DNA from: an uncultured Eubacteriales bacterium
GTDB lineage: Bacteria; Bacillota; Clostridia; Oscillospirales; CAG-272
DNA: 64,000 bases
Direction of reading: 5' to 3'
Assembly: GCA_905205065.1 (NCBI GenBank)
Contig: CAJLCI010000001.1
Span: 124,001 to 188,000 of the forward strand
The notes below the pieces were generated by a model. That model was not told the DNA's origin. It did not search any database and saw only the letters and a program-made list of their open reading frames with translations. This document shows positions 45,254 to 53,441 of this stretch, in pieces (positions within the stretch are counted from its first letter, which is position 1; every line of letters begins with the position of its first letter). Position numbers and translations under genes: made by a program.

Positions 45254-45522
45254 TGTTTTTCCTCCTTAATGCAATGCCGGCATAGCCGGCTTAGTATCGG
45301 CGGTTAAAGCGAGACCTTCGCTCTCCTTCCGATTAAGCTTTGGAGCTTTGTCTAAAATATAGCCGATAAATATTAAGCTGTATTTTGTACATTTTATTTC
45401 CGCCGGCGGCGGGAAAACTTTTATGTTTTCTCTGCTCCGACTCCTGACGGAATACTTTCCGTCAATCCTGCAGAGCAATTTTCACTGCTGAAAAATAATT
45501 ATTACCAGCTGAAAAATAATTA
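45254..45522 (-). other. Long spacer between rpsN and rpsH with hairpins
   Basis: 269 bp where most operons have 10-30. It holds gccggcatagccggc, an inverted repeat tgacggaa/ttccgtca around 45447-45467 and the two copies of a 21-bp direct repeat. No ORF is apparent. Could be a leader for rpsH-onward genes (inference). Confidence 0.5.
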
Positions 45523-45528
45523 TTACCA
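45487..45528. repeat. 21-bp tandem duplication over the rpsN stop
   Basis: Two identical 21-bp units (45487-45507 and 45508-45528), gctgaaaaataattattacc plus a final a. The unit next to rpsN contains its last two codons and stop; the second copy therefore repeats the gene end inside the spacer. Looks like a recent slippage or duplication. Confidence 0.95.
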
Positions 45529-45708
45529 GCTTGCCTTGCGTACACCGGGTATAGCGCCCTTGTAAGCAAGCTCACGGAAGCATATACGGCAAATACCGTA
45601 TTTACGGAGATACGCGTGAGGACGGCCGCAAATCTTGCAGCGGTTGTACTCACGTGTTGAGTACTTCTGTGCTTTCTGCTGTTTCAGTATCATCGATTTT
45701 TTTGCCAT
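45523..45708 (-). CDS. rpsN: 30S ribosomal protein S14, type Z
   Basis: 61 aa: MAKKSMILKQQKAQKYSTRE then CKICGRPHAYLRKYGICRICFRELAYKGAIPGVRKASW. The two CxxC pairs make it the short zinc form. The last residues and stop are within a 21-bp duplicated unit. Head protein of the 30S subunit. Confidence 0.98.
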   Translation of the reverse strand: MAKKSMILKQQKAQKYSTREYNRCKICGRPHAYLRKYGICRICFRELAYKGAIPGVRKASW

Positions 45709-45720
45709 CTTACGTTCTCC

Positions 45721-46263
45721 TTATTTTTCGAACGGAGCGCCCATCAGGCTGAGAAGCTCACGAGCCTCGTCGTCCGTCTGCGCCGTCGTTACAAATGCAA
45801 TATTCATTCCACGGATCTTCTCAACTTTATCATACTCGATTTCGGGAAATATAAGCTGTTCCTTAAGACCGAGAGAATAATTTCCTCTGCCGTCAAAAGA
45901 GTCTTTTCCGATTCCCTTAAAATCACGTACGCGCGGGAGCGCAAAATTGAAAAGTCTGTCCATAAATTCGAACATTCTCTCTCCGCGAAGCGTAACTTTA
46001 ACTCCGATTTTCATACCCTCACGAAGCTTAAAGTTTGCAACCGATTTTTTAGCCACAGTCGGAACTGCGTGCTGTCCGGTAATCGTCGTAATATCATTTA
46101 TAACATTTTCGATGACCTTTGAATTATCCTTTGCGTCGCCGGTACCTACGTTTATTACAATCTTCTCAAAACGCGGAATCTGCATGGGACTCGAATAATT
46201 ATACTTTTTCATAAGCGCGGGAGCAACTTCATTCTTATACATATCTTTAAGTCTTGCTGACAT
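45721..46263 (-). CDS. rplE: 50S ribosomal protein L5
   Basis: 180 aa: NYSSPMQIPRFEKIVINVGTGDA, KLREGMKIGVKVTLRGERMFEFMDRL, PRVRDFKGIGKDSFDGRGNYSLGLKEQLIFPEIEYDKVEKIRGMNI. It binds 5S rRNA and P-site tRNA. Standard length. Confidence 0.98.
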   Translation of the reverse strand: MSARLKDMYKNEVAPALMKKYNYSSPMQIPRFEKIVINVGTGDAKDNSKVIENVINDITTITGQHAVPTVAKKSVANFKLREGMKIGVKVTLRGERMFEFMDRLFNFALPRVRDFKGIGKDSFDGRGNYSLGLKEQLIFPEIEYDKVEKIRGMNIAFVTTAQTDDEARELLSLMGAPFEK

Positions 46264-46281
46264 AATCTGTTACCTCCCGTC

Positions 46282-46599
46282 TCAAAGCTTCGCGCCGCAT
46301 TTAGCGCAAACTCTGATTTTCTTTCCGTCTTTGCCGACGCTAACCTTAGAACGGCGGCCTGCCTTGCATTCAGGGCAATAGAGAGCAACTTTATCTGCAT
46401 AAATAGCGCCCTCAACCTCAAGAATCTGCCCGGTCTCACCCTGACGGCGCGGCTTCTGGTGTTTCTTAACGATGTGTACTCCGCTTACCAGCACTTTTCT
46501 TTCGCTGGGGGAAACGCTGATAACTTTTCCGCGCTTTCCCTTATCATTGCCGGAGATAACAATGACTTCGTCATCCTTTTTTACATGAAGTGTATTCAC
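46282..46599 (-). CDS. rplX: 50S ribosomal protein L24
   Basis: 105 aa: KKDDEVIVISGNDKGKRGKVI with the KOW motif, HIVKKHQKPRRQGETGQILEVE and a C-terminal CPECKAGRRSKVSVGKDGKKIRVCAKCGAKL with two CxxC pairs. It starts 50S assembly. Overall standard. Confidence 0.98.
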   Translation of the reverse strand: MNTLHVKKDDEVIVISGNDKGKRGKVISVSPSERKVLVSGVHIVKKHQKPRRQGETGQILEVEGAIYADKVALYCPECKAGRRSKVSVGKDGKKIRVCAKCGAKL

Positions 46600-46615
46600 T
46601 GTAACTTACCTCCGC

Positions 46616-46984
46616 TCAAAGTACTTCCGGAGCAAGTGAAAGAATTTTCAAATAATCCTTTTCACGGAGCTCTCTTGCAATCGGCCCAAAAATACGGGTT
46701 CCTCTCGGGTTTTTGTCTTCTCTGATAATAACGGCCGCGTTGTCATCAAAACGAACGCATGAACCGTCAGCTCTTTTTACGCCTTTGACTGTACGAACTA
46801 CGACTGCCTTGACAACGTCGCCTTTTTTGCACTGTCCTCCAGGCGCTGCTTTTTTTACAGTTGCTACAACGACATCACCGATTCTTGCATAACGTCTTCC
46901 TGTTCCGCCAAGAACGCGGATACACATGATTTCCTTTGCTCCGGTGTTGTCAGCAACCTTCATATAGCTTTGCTGTTGAATCAC
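46616..46984 (-). CDS. rplN: 50S ribosomal protein L14
   Basis: 122 aa: MIQQQSYMKVADNTGAKEIMC then RVLGGTGRRYARIGDVVVATVK, and the end IFGPIARELREKDYLKILSLAPEVL. It forms the bridge to 16S helix 14. First gene of the spc part; the spacer to rpsQ (46985-47159, 175 bp) is longer than usual and contains an atcaccg/cggtgat inverted repeat. Confidence 0.98.
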   Translation of the reverse strand: MIQQQSYMKVADNTGAKEIMCIRVLGGTGRRYARIGDVVVATVKKAAPGGQCKKGDVVKAVVVRTVKGVKRADGSCVRFDDNAAVIIREDKNPRGTRIFGPIARELREKDYLKILSLAPEVL

Positions 46985-47159
46985 TGTTTTTTTCCTCCTT
47001 ATGAAGATTCAGCCGCCCGCGCATTACAGCTTACGCGGACGTATTATCACCGATATACTTTCAGCAAAAGTCAGCTGAATTACAGCCGGTGATTTATACT
47101 CCGGGATTTTCCGGAGATAAATCCGCGCCGGATTTCCAGCACAGAATTCATCCGATTAA

Positions 47160-47444
47160 TTATTTTGCCTTTTCAATAATTTCAACAAGTCTCCATCTCT
47201 TTGTCTTAGAAAGAGGACGGGTTTCCATAACCTCAACTCTATCTCCGACGGAGCACTCATTGTTTTCGTCGTGCACATGGATCTTTATGGAGTGTTTTAC
47301 AACCTTGCCGTATTTAGCATGTTTTACATTATCGTCAATCGAAACCACAGCGGTCTTATCCATAGCTGTGCTTACAACATGGCCTACACGGGTTTTTCTC
47401 AGATTGCGCACAGTTTCCTTAACTTCGTTCATTTCGTTACTCAT
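47160..47444 (-). CDS. rpsQ: 30S ribosomal protein S17
   Basis: 94 aa: RNLRKTRVGHVVSTAMDKTAVVSIDDNVKHAKYGKVVKHSIKIHVHDENNECSVGDRVEVMETRPLSKTKRWRLVEII. OB-fold 16S binder. Starts behind GGAGGTAG. Standard length with a short N-terminal extension. Confidence 0.97.
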   Translation of the reverse strand: MSNEMNEVKETVRNLRKTRVGHVVSTAMDKTAVVSIDDNVKHAKYGKVVKHSIKIHVHDENNECSVGDRVEVMETRPLSKTKRWRLVEIIEKAK

Positions 47445-47462
47445 CTCTACCTCCTATGACAG

Positions 47463-47651
47463 TTACACGTTTTTCTGGCGCATGACTGTCATCACACGGG
47501 CGATATCTTTTTTTACATCATCGATCCGGTGGGGATTGTCAAGCTGATTGATTGCGTGCTGAAAACGAAGGTTAAACAGTTCTTCCTTAAGATCTCCGAG
47601 CTTTTTTGTAAGCTCTTCCGACGACATATTCTGCATTTCTTTAGCTTTCAC
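47463..47651 (-). CDS. rpmC: 50S ribosomal protein L29, GTG start
   Basis: 62 aa from GTG 47649-47651, 8 nt behind AAGGAGG; an in-frame ATG at 47687 lies before that site inside the rplP end. Helical pattern MSSEELTKKLGDLKEELFNLRFQHAINQLDNPHRIDDVKKDIARVMTVMRQ is L29. It sits at the tunnel exit, where trigger factor and SRP dock. Confidence 0.95.
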   Translation of the reverse strand: MKAKEMQNMSSEELTKKLGDLKEELFNLRFQHAINQLDNPHRIDDVKKDIARVMTVMRQKNV

Positions 47652-47664
47652 TGCCTGTTCCTCC

Positions 47665-48093
47665 TTACTCAGCCGTCTCAGTCTCATCGGCTCTCGCTAT
47701 AAATTTGCATTTAATAGGAAGCTTGTGAGATGCAAGACGCATTGCTTCTTTAGCCGTTTCAAGCGGAACACCGCTCATCTCGAACATTACCCGTCCCGGC
47801 TTTACAACAGATACCCAGTATTCGGGAGAACCTTTACCGGAACCCATACGAGTTTCCGCAGGCTTCTCGGTAACCGGCTTATCCGGAAAAATCTTAATCC
47901 ATACCTGTCCGCCACGACGTATATAACGAGTCATCGCGATACGTGCCGCCTCGATTTGGTTGCTTGTAATCCACGCGGGTTCAACTGCTACAAGACCGAA
48001 ATCTCCGTATGTCAATGTATTTCCGCGTGTCGCCTTGCCTTTCATTCTGCCGCGGTGAACGCGTCTGTACTTAACTCTTTTAGGCATTAACAT
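47665..48093 (-). CDS. rplP: 50S ribosomal protein L16
   Basis: 142 aa: MLMPKRVKYRRVHRGRMKGK, then FGLVAVEPAWITSNQIEAARIAMTRYIRRGGQVWIKIFPDKPVTEKPAETRMGSGKGSPEYWVSVVKPG. The start overlaps the rpsC stop by one base (TGATG), so translation is coupled. It contacts A-site tRNA. Confidence 0.98.
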   Translation of the reverse strand: MLMPKRVKYRRVHRGRMKGKATRGNTLTYGDFGLVAVEPAWITSNQIEAARIAMTRYIRRGGQVWIKIFPDKPVTEKPAETRMGSGKGSPEYWVSVVKPGRVMFEMSGVPLETAKEAMRLASHKLPIKCKFIARADETETAE

Positions 48094-48965
48094 CAGTTTG
48101 CGCCCCCTTCTTTGTTGGATCTTCCTCCGGCGCCGCCTTTTCCTGCAAAATTACCACGGCCGCCTCCGGCACCGCCTCTTCCTGCAAAATTACCGCGACC
48201 TCCGGCGCCGCCGCGGCCTGCAAAGTTTCCTCGGCCACCGTTGCGTCCGCCGTTGTTTCTGCGGCCTCCGCTCCGTCCGTCACGCTGATCTGCCGGTTTG
48301 GAATCCGGGAAAGCGCGCTTTGCTTTGTTCTTTGAATCCATAAGGACTTCACCGTTGTAAATCCATACCTTTACACCGATTTTACCGTATGTGGTGTTGG
48401 CTTCCCAGAAACCGTAATCAATGTCTGCACGAATAGTCTGCAGCGGAATAGTTCCTTCATGATAGTGCTCAGTACGTGCAATTTCAGCGCCGCCGAGACG
48501 TCCGCCGACAGATACTTTAATACCCTTGGCACCGAGCTTCATTGTTCTTCCGATAGCCGACTTCATCGCACGGCGGAAAGAAATACGTCTTTCAAGCTGA
48601 CTTGCAATGCTTTCTGCGACAAGCTGAGCATTCAGATCAGGCTGACGAATCTCAACAACGTTTATTACAACCGGCTTATTAACAATTTTCTCGATAGCTA
48701 CGCGAAGCTTGTCGATTTCAGAGCCGCCGCGTCCGATGACCATACCGGGCTTAGCGCAGTGAATAAACACTCTTATGCGGAGATTATCACGCTCAATCTC
48801 AATTTTCGGAACTCCTGCGAGGAAGAGAGTTTTTTTCAGATACTCTCTGACTTTATAGTCCGAAACGAGCGTGTCGCCGAACTCCTCGTCCTTTGTGAAC
48901 CATCTGGAGTCCCAGTCTTTTATAACGCCGACTCTGAGGCCGTGCGGATTAACTTTCTGACCCAT
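48093..48965 (-). CDS. rpsC: 30S ribosomal protein S3 with Gly/Arg-rich tail
   Basis: 290 aa. Core to about residue 222: GQKVNPHGLRVGVIKDWDSRWF, the KH domain with GMVIGRGGSEIDKLR, and RRAMKSAIGRTMKLGAKGIKVSVGGRLGGAEIARTE. The last about 70 residues are Gly, Arg, Asn and Ala with a repeated GNFAGRGGAGG-like unit (about three copies), an RGG-type sequence not part of ordinary S3. S3 is in the 30S head at the mRNA entrance, so a flexible RGG tail could touch mRNA (inference). Confidence 0.97.
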   Translation of the reverse strand: MGQKVNPHGLRVGVIKDWDSRWFTKDEEFGDTLVSDYKVREYLKKTLFLAGVPKIEIERDNLRIRVFIHCAKPGMVIGRGGSEIDKLRVAIEKIVNKPVVINVVEIRQPDLNAQLVAESIASQLERRISFRRAMKSAIGRTMKLGAKGIKVSVGGRLGGAEIARTEHYHEGTIPLQTIRADIDYGFWEANTTYGKIGVKVWIYNGEVLMDSKNKAKRAFPDSKPADQRDGRSGGRRNNGGRNGGRGNFAGRGGAGGRGNFAGRGGAGGGRGNFAGKGGAGGRSNKEGGAN

Positions 48966-48985
48966 TTTTCGTTTCCTCCTCCCGA

Positions 48986-49321
48986 TTATTCTTTCTCAGC
49001 AACACAAATTGTTATATGGCTTGTTCTCTTCAAAATACGGTCTCCTCTTCCCTTTGCCCTCGGCATCATACGCTTGAGAGTAGGTCCGGGTGTTACCCAG
49101 CATTTTGAAACAACAAGATTATGAGAATCCATATCGAAATTGTGTTCTGCATTTGCGCAAGCTGACTTTAAAAGCTTAATAAGGCTTTCGCTTGCTGCCT
49201 TAGGTGTATGCTTCAGAATCGCCATTGCCGTACCCGCGTCCTTGCCGCGAATAAGGTCAAGAACAACCTTTACCTTGCGGGGCGAGATTCTGACATATTT
49301 TGTTTTAGCGTAAGCTTCCAT
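48986..49321 (-). CDS. rplV: 50S ribosomal protein L22
   Basis: 111 aa: KYVRISPRKVKVVLDLIRGKDAGTAMAILKHTPKAASESLIKLLKSACANAEHNFDMD, then TPGPTLKRMMPRAKGRGDRILKRTSHITICV. L22 reaches through the exit tunnel. Standard. Confidence 0.98.
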   Translation of the reverse strand: MEAYAKTKYVRISPRKVKVVLDLIRGKDAGTAMAILKHTPKAASESLIKLLKSACANAEHNFDMDSHNLVVSKCWVTPGPTLKRMMPRAKGRGDRILKRTSHITICVAEKE

Positions 49322-49336
49322 TTATCGTACCTCCCG

Positions 49337-49618
49337 TCATTTCGCGGTATTAGAGGTTTTCGAACCGGAATGTCCGCGGAAAACTCTCGTGGGCGCGAAT
49401 TCACCGAGTTTATGACCAACCATATCCTCGGTAATGTAAACCGGTACATGCTTTTTTCCGTCATGAACCGCAATCGTGTGGCCGACAAACTCAGGGTAAA
49501 TTGTGGAAGCTCTCGACCATGTTTTAAGAACCTTTTTTTCTTTAGCATCGTTCATAGCCACAATACGGCTGTAAAGCTTAGCTTCGACAAACGGTCCTTT
49601 TTTAAGGCTTCTGCTCAT
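49337..49618 (-). CDS. rpsS: 30S ribosomal protein S19
   Basis: 93 aa: MSRSLKKGPFVEAKLYSRIV, KVLKTWSRASTIYPEFVGHTIAVHDGKKHVPVYITEDMVGHKLGEFAPTRVFRGH. Head of the 30S subunit. GGAGG precedes the start. Confidence 0.98.
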   Translation of the reverse strand: MSRSLKKGPFVEAKLYSRIVAMNDAKEKKVLKTWSRASTIYPEFVGHTIAVHDGKKHVPVYITEDMVGHKLGEFAPTRVFRGHSGSKTSNTAK

Positions 49619-49635
49619 TGTTTAATGCCTCCTCC

Positions 49636-50466
49636 TTATTTACCGTTTCTGCGTCTGACGATGAACTTATCTGTTCTCGCCTTCTTGTTACGAGTCTTAT
49701 AACCATTCGTAGGTTTACCCCAAGGTGTTACAGGCGAAGGACGTCCGATAGGAGATTTACCTTCACCGCCTCCATGAGGGTGATCACACGGGTTCATTGC
49801 AGAACCGCGTACTGTAGGTCTGATTCCGCGGTGACGGCTCTTGCCGGCTTTACCGATTTTGACAGTGTCGTGTTCAACATTGCCGACAACACCGATCGTT
49901 GCCTTGCAGGAAAGACTTACAAGTCTGACCTCTCCAGAAGGAAGTCTTATCTGAGCCATTCCGTTTTCCTTAGCCATAAGCTGAGCCGCAGCGCCGGCGG
50001 AGCGAACCATCTGAGCGCCTTTTCCCGGATAGAGCTCGACGCTGTTTATAATTGTACCGACCGGAATATTGGCAATCGGAAGGGTATTTCCGACCTTTAT
50101 ATCAGATTCGGGACCGGTGTATACTGTATCTCCGGCTGTAAGTCCTTCCGGAGCAATTATATAGCTCTTGCGGTTCTCGGCATCAGAGAGAAGCGCGATA
50201 TATGCCGTACGGTTAGGATCGTATTCGATTCCGACGACAGTTGCAGCGCCTTCTGTCTTACGCTTGAAATCAATAATACGGTATTTTTTCTTGTTTCCGC
50301 CGCCGTGATGACGAACGGTAATGCGGCCATAGCTATTGCGCCCGGAGTTCTTCTTGAGAGTCTTCACAAGGCTCTTTTCGGGAGTCGACTTGGTAATCTC
50401 TTCGAAGGACGGCACCGACATATTACGGCGGCCATTGGTAGTAGGTTTGTATTTAATTACTGCCAT
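49636..50466 (-). CDS. rplB: 50S ribosomal protein L2
   Basis: 276 aa: MAVIKYKPTTNGRRNMSVPS, GRITVRHHGGGNKKKYRIIDFKR, and the peptidyl-transferase-near motif RGSAMNPCDHPHGGGEGKSPIGRPSPVTPWGKPTNGYKTR. Essential for subunit joining. Standard length. Confidence 0.98.
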   Translation of the reverse strand: MAVIKYKPTTNGRRNMSVPSFEEITKSTPEKSLVKTLKKNSGRNSYGRITVRHHGGGNKKKYRIIDFKRKTEGAATVVGIEYDPNRTAYIALLSDAENRKSYIIAPEGLTAGDTVYTGPESDIKVGNTLPIANIPVGTIINSVELYPGKGAQMVRSAGAAAQLMAKENGMAQIRLPSGEVRLVSLSCKATIGVVGNVEHDTVKIGKAGKSRHRGIRPTVRGSAMNPCDHPHGGGEGKSPIGRPSPVTPWGKPTNGYKTRNKKARTDKFIVRRRNGK

Positions 50467-50481
50467 TTCTGCTCACCCTCC

Positions 50482-50775
50482 TCAGTTCAAGCCTTCAAAG
50501 AACTCGATCGGTTTCGAATCCTCCGTAAGAGTCACAATAGCTTTTTTCCAACCGGATTTATAACCACTGTGCACACCTACGCGTCTCGGCTGCTTTTTAA
50601 CATTGATTGTATTGACGCATTTTACGTCAACTTTAAATATTGTTTCTACCGCCTGCGCAATTTCAGGCTTTGTAGCATCAGACATAACTCTGAACGCATA
50701 TTTTTTGTCAGCGCCCATCGCCATGGAATCCTCTGTAATAACAGGAGCGATTATGATGTCATAAATGTTTTTCAT
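50482..50775 (-). CDS. rplW: 50S ribosomal protein L23
   Basis: 97 aa: YDIIIAPVITEDSMAMGADKKYAFRVMSDATKPEIAQAVETIFKVDVKCVNTINVKKQPRRVGVHSGYKSGWKKAIVTL. Docking site of trigger factor. Its ATG directly abuts the rplD stop, and GGAGG lies inside the rplD end: coupled. Confidence 0.97.
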   Translation of the reverse strand: MKNIYDIIIAPVITEDSMAMGADKKYAFRVMSDATKPEIAQAVETIFKVDVKCVNTINVKKQPRRVGVHSGYKSGWKKAIVTLTEDSKPIEFFEGLN

Positions 50776-51399
50776 TTATGCAAACACCTCCTCGAGCTTT
50801 TCCGCCGCTTCCTTTGCAACAACAAATGTATCGGCGTTGAGTATGTCGTATACATTGACTGTATTGTAAGGAGCTGTCTTTACGCCCTCAATATTGGCGC
50901 AGGACTTGACAACCTTATTATCGTTATCAGCAAGTACAATCAGACTCTTCTTTCCCGCACCGATTGCGGAAAGCATATTAACCATGGTTTTGGTCTTATA
51001 TGAATCTGCGGTGATAGAATCAACAACGATCATATTTCCACCGGCAACCTTGTCGCTGAGCGCACTGCAAATAGCGATTTTTCTAACTTTCTTATTGACA
51101 GACATCTTGTATTTTCTGGGTTTCGGTCCAAGCGCAACCCCACCGTGTGTCCATTGAGGAGATCTTGTGGATCCCTGTCTCGCACGGCCGGTTCCTTTCT
51201 GGCGCCACGGCTTTCTGCCGCCGCCTGAAACCTCAGTACGTGTAAGGGTTGACTGTGTACCCTGTCTCTGATTTGCAAGATACGCTTTGACCGCTGTATG
51301 AAGAACAGTGGCGTTTACCTCGGCGCCGAAAACTGCATCGGAGAGGGTAATCTCGCCTGTTTCTTTACCCGCCATATTGACTATTTTTAAAACCGGCAT
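50776..51399 (-). CDS. rplD: 50S ribosomal protein L4
   Basis: 207 aa: VNMAGKETGEITLSDAVFG, AYLANQRQGTQSTLTRTEVSGGGRKPWRQKGTGRARQGSTRSPQWTHGGVALGPKPRKY is diagnostic of the L4 tunnel loop. In E. coli L4 represses its own operon by binding the S10 leader. GGAGG precedes the ATG. Confidence 0.98.
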   Translation of the reverse strand: MPVLKIVNMAGKETGEITLSDAVFGAEVNATVLHTAVKAYLANQRQGTQSTLTRTEVSGGGRKPWRQKGTGRARQGSTRSPQWTHGGVALGPKPRKYKMSVNKKVRKIAICSALSDKVAGGNMIVVDSITADSYKTKTMVNMLSAIGAGKKSLIVLADNDNKVVKSCANIEGVKTAPYNTVNVYDILNADTFVVAKEAAEKLEEVFA

Positions 51400-51417
51400 G
51401 TAAATTCCTCCTTCCGA

Positions 51418-52053
51418 TTACGCATTTTTGACTGTGTCACGGATAAACACAATTCCGCCTTTAGCTCCGGGAACAGCTCCCTTAACGGCGATAAGGTTTG
51501 CATCCGCGTCAATCTTTGCAATTTCAAGATTCAATACAGTCACCTGCTCATTTCCATACTGTCCCGGCATAATCTTGTTTTTGAATATACGGGAGGGTGT
51601 GGAAGTCGAACCCATAGAACCGGGCTGACGGTGAATAGGACCTGTACCGTGTGTCATTTTAAGTATGTGAGCGTTCCATCTTTTAACAACGCCTGTGAAT
51701 CCGCGTCCTCTTGTGATTCCGGTTACGTCGACCTTTTCACCCTCGGCAAAATCACCGGCAGTGACGGTATCGCCTACATTGAGTCCGGAACAATCATCAA
51801 GTCTGAATTCCTTCAGGTGCTTTTTATTTGTAACTCCAGCTGCCTTAAAATGTCCCAATTCCGGCTTGGTAAGCTTACGCTCGGCAATATCTTCAAATCC
51901 GAGCTGAACAGCTTCATAGCCGTCTTTTTCAACTGTTTTCTTCTGAGCGACAACACAAGGCCCCGCTTCAAGAACAGTTACAGGAATAACATTTCCCGCC
52001 TCGTCAAAAATCTGGGTCATCCCCAGCTTCTTTCCAATGATACCTTTCTTCAT
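51418..52053 (-). CDS. rplC: 50S ribosomal protein L3
   Basis: 211 aa: MKKGIIGKKLGMTQIFDEAG, FAEGEKVDVTGITRGRGFTGVVKRWN, and MTHGTGPIHRQPGSMGSTSTPSRIFKNKIMPGQYGNEQVTVLNLEI. AAAGGAAAAG lies before the start. A 309-bp structured spacer separates it from rpsJ. Confidence 0.98.
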   Translation of the reverse strand: MKKGIIGKKLGMTQIFDEAGNVIPVTVLEAGPCVVAQKKTVEKDGYEAVQLGFEDIAERKLTKPELGHFKAAGVTNKKHLKEFRLDDCSGLNVGDTVTAGDFAEGEKVDVTGITRGRGFTGVVKRWNAHILKMTHGTGPIHRQPGSMGSTSTPSRIFKNKIMPGQYGNEQVTVLNLEIAKIDADANLIAVKGAVPGAKGGIVFIRDTVKNA

Positions 52054-52061
52054 TAGTATCT

Positions 52062-52190
52062 TTTCCTTTCCAGCACTTCAACAGTGCACATGTTATTGGT
52101 TGACGCAACGCGTCAACATGACATACCGTAGGCTGCATAAATGCAGCGCGGCCATCGCGCCTTCGGCACCGGCTGGCCGAGGGCTTTTTG
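52062..52190 (-). promoter_or_regulatory. Structured leader between rpsJ and rplC
   Basis: Successive hairpins on the minus strand: CGGCCA/TGGCCG enclosing a GTGCC-GAA-GGCGC fold (about 52149-52179), gctgcat/atgcagc (52132-52138 with 52141-52147), gttgacgc/gcgtcaac (52099-52106 with 52110-52117) and a small gcact/agtgc stem before the rplC ribosome site. The remaining 52191-52362 is a very AT-rich run of degenerate tatattttcc-like words. Such a set in front of rplC suggests post-transcriptional control of the downstream genes (inference). Confidence 0.5.
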
Positions 52191-52362
52191 TATATAATTT
52201 TCCGTATATTTTCTATATATTTTCCATAATATCTTCCATATAGTATTTTCCTATATCCATATACTTTTATATCAATATAATTTACACATATAGAAATTAG
52301 AAATATATAATAAATATATAATAATGTAGAAAACCGATATACAAAGACACTTCCCGAAAAAA

Positions 52363-52677
52363 TCAGAGCTTAATCTCGATTTCAACACCGGCAGGAAGCT
52401 CAAGACTCATCATAGCCTCAACAGTCTTCTGCGAAGGCTTTATAACATCGATAAGTCTTTTGTGAGTTCTCATTTCAAACTGTTCGCGGCTGTCCTTATA
52501 TTTGTGAACTGCACGGAGAATAGTTACAATCTCTTTATCCGTAGGAAGCGGAACGGGACCTGAAACCGTTGCGCCGTTGCGCTTTGCGGTCTCGACAATC
52601 TTTTCCGCAGCCATGTCGATAAGAGTATGGTCGTAACTCTTCAGTCTGATTCTGAGCTTTTCCTTAATAGCTGCCAC
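52363..52677 (-). CDS. rpsJ: 30S ribosomal protein S10, GTG start
   Basis: 104 aa from GTG 52675-52677, 8 nt behind AAGGAGG. An in-frame ATG at 52695 overlaps that ribosome site and is rejected. KLRIRLKSYDHTLIDMAAEKIVETAKRNGATVSGPVPLPT and FEMRTHKRLIDVIKPSQKTVEAMMSLELPAGVEIEIKL are S10. First gene of the S10 operon; also the NusG-contacting antitermination factor NusE. Confidence 0.97.
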   Translation of the reverse strand: MAAIKEKLRIRLKSYDHTLIDMAAEKIVETAKRNGATVSGPVPLPTDKEIVTILRAVHKYKDSREQFEMRTHKRLIDVIKPSQKTVEAMMSLELPAGVEIEIKL

Positions 52678-53091
52678 TTGTTTTTCCTCCTTCATAGTCT
52701 TTTATAAGGGGGAATACGCACCGAAAATCATTCTGTCAGTGTTCAGTCAGTTTCCGCCGGTATCCTGCTTTTCTTCTGCTCCATCCTCTGCTTCATCTTA
52801 AGCTGACAGACTGAAAATCAGGCATACGCTGTCAAAGGCCGATACTACCTTAATCCGATCGCCGCCGCATTGCACACCCTGCCGGGTGTTTCAAAGACCG
52901 ACATTAAAAATAACGGATTCGCCGCATGCCTTACGGCAGCGACGGCGCCGTAATTTCTATCCGGAAAAACACTGTTTCGATACGATTGCCGCCCGGTTTG
53001 TAAACTCGGACATACTCTGCGAAAATTCCCTGCGCACAGCCATTTCAGCCGCCTCAGCCACCTTTCGCCTCATCGCACATCAAGCTTTTAA
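52678..53091 (-). other. Long S10 operon leader
   Basis: About 400 nt between the promoter at 53092 and rpsJ. No ORF on the minus strand stands out. The region is relatively GC-rich with several short inverted repeats, and by analogy with other bacteria it may contain an attenuation or L4-type control element; no specific structure could be proven by eye. Confidence 0.4.
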
Positions 53092-53120
53092 ATTATACAC
53101 TAAAAAAGAGCCGAATGCAA
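53092..53120 (-). promoter_or_regulatory. Promoter of the S10 ribosomal operon
   Basis: On the minus strand TTGCAT (53115-53120), 17-bp spacer, TATAAT (53092-53097), oriented to the ribosomal genes. Confidence 0.75.
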
Positions 53121-53262
53121 TAGTTTTCCAAACATTTTTTTGTTTTTTTAATTTTTTACATTTTGTTCATATTTTAACCATCAATTAATGCTTTGGTGAA
53201 AAGTTTCAAAAAGTAATGACTTTTCAGCCTTATATTTTGTAACTTAATTCGTCAAAATACTA

Positions 53263-53299
53263 TTGACAATTTTATACATTTATGGTATTATATTGTCAA
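53263..53299 (+). promoter_or_regulatory. Promoter of the AbrB-like gene overlapped by an inverted repeat
   Basis: TTGACA (53263-53268), 17-bp spacer, TATTAT (53286-53291). Perfect 8-bp arms ttgacaat (53263-53270) and attgtcaa (53292-53299) cover the -35 and the base just past the -10, a likely operator and possibly the autoregulatory site of the AbrB-like protein. Confidence 0.7.
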
Positions 53300-53441
53300 G
53301 TTAAAGCAAACACTCCATAATGATGAAAATTTATACTGAAATCATACGGAGTACGCTTAAATAAATCATATCCGAATATTATATCCGGAAAATTCAGTTC
53401 AAAACTTCAAAAAAATCTAAAATTATAGGGGGATAACTCAT

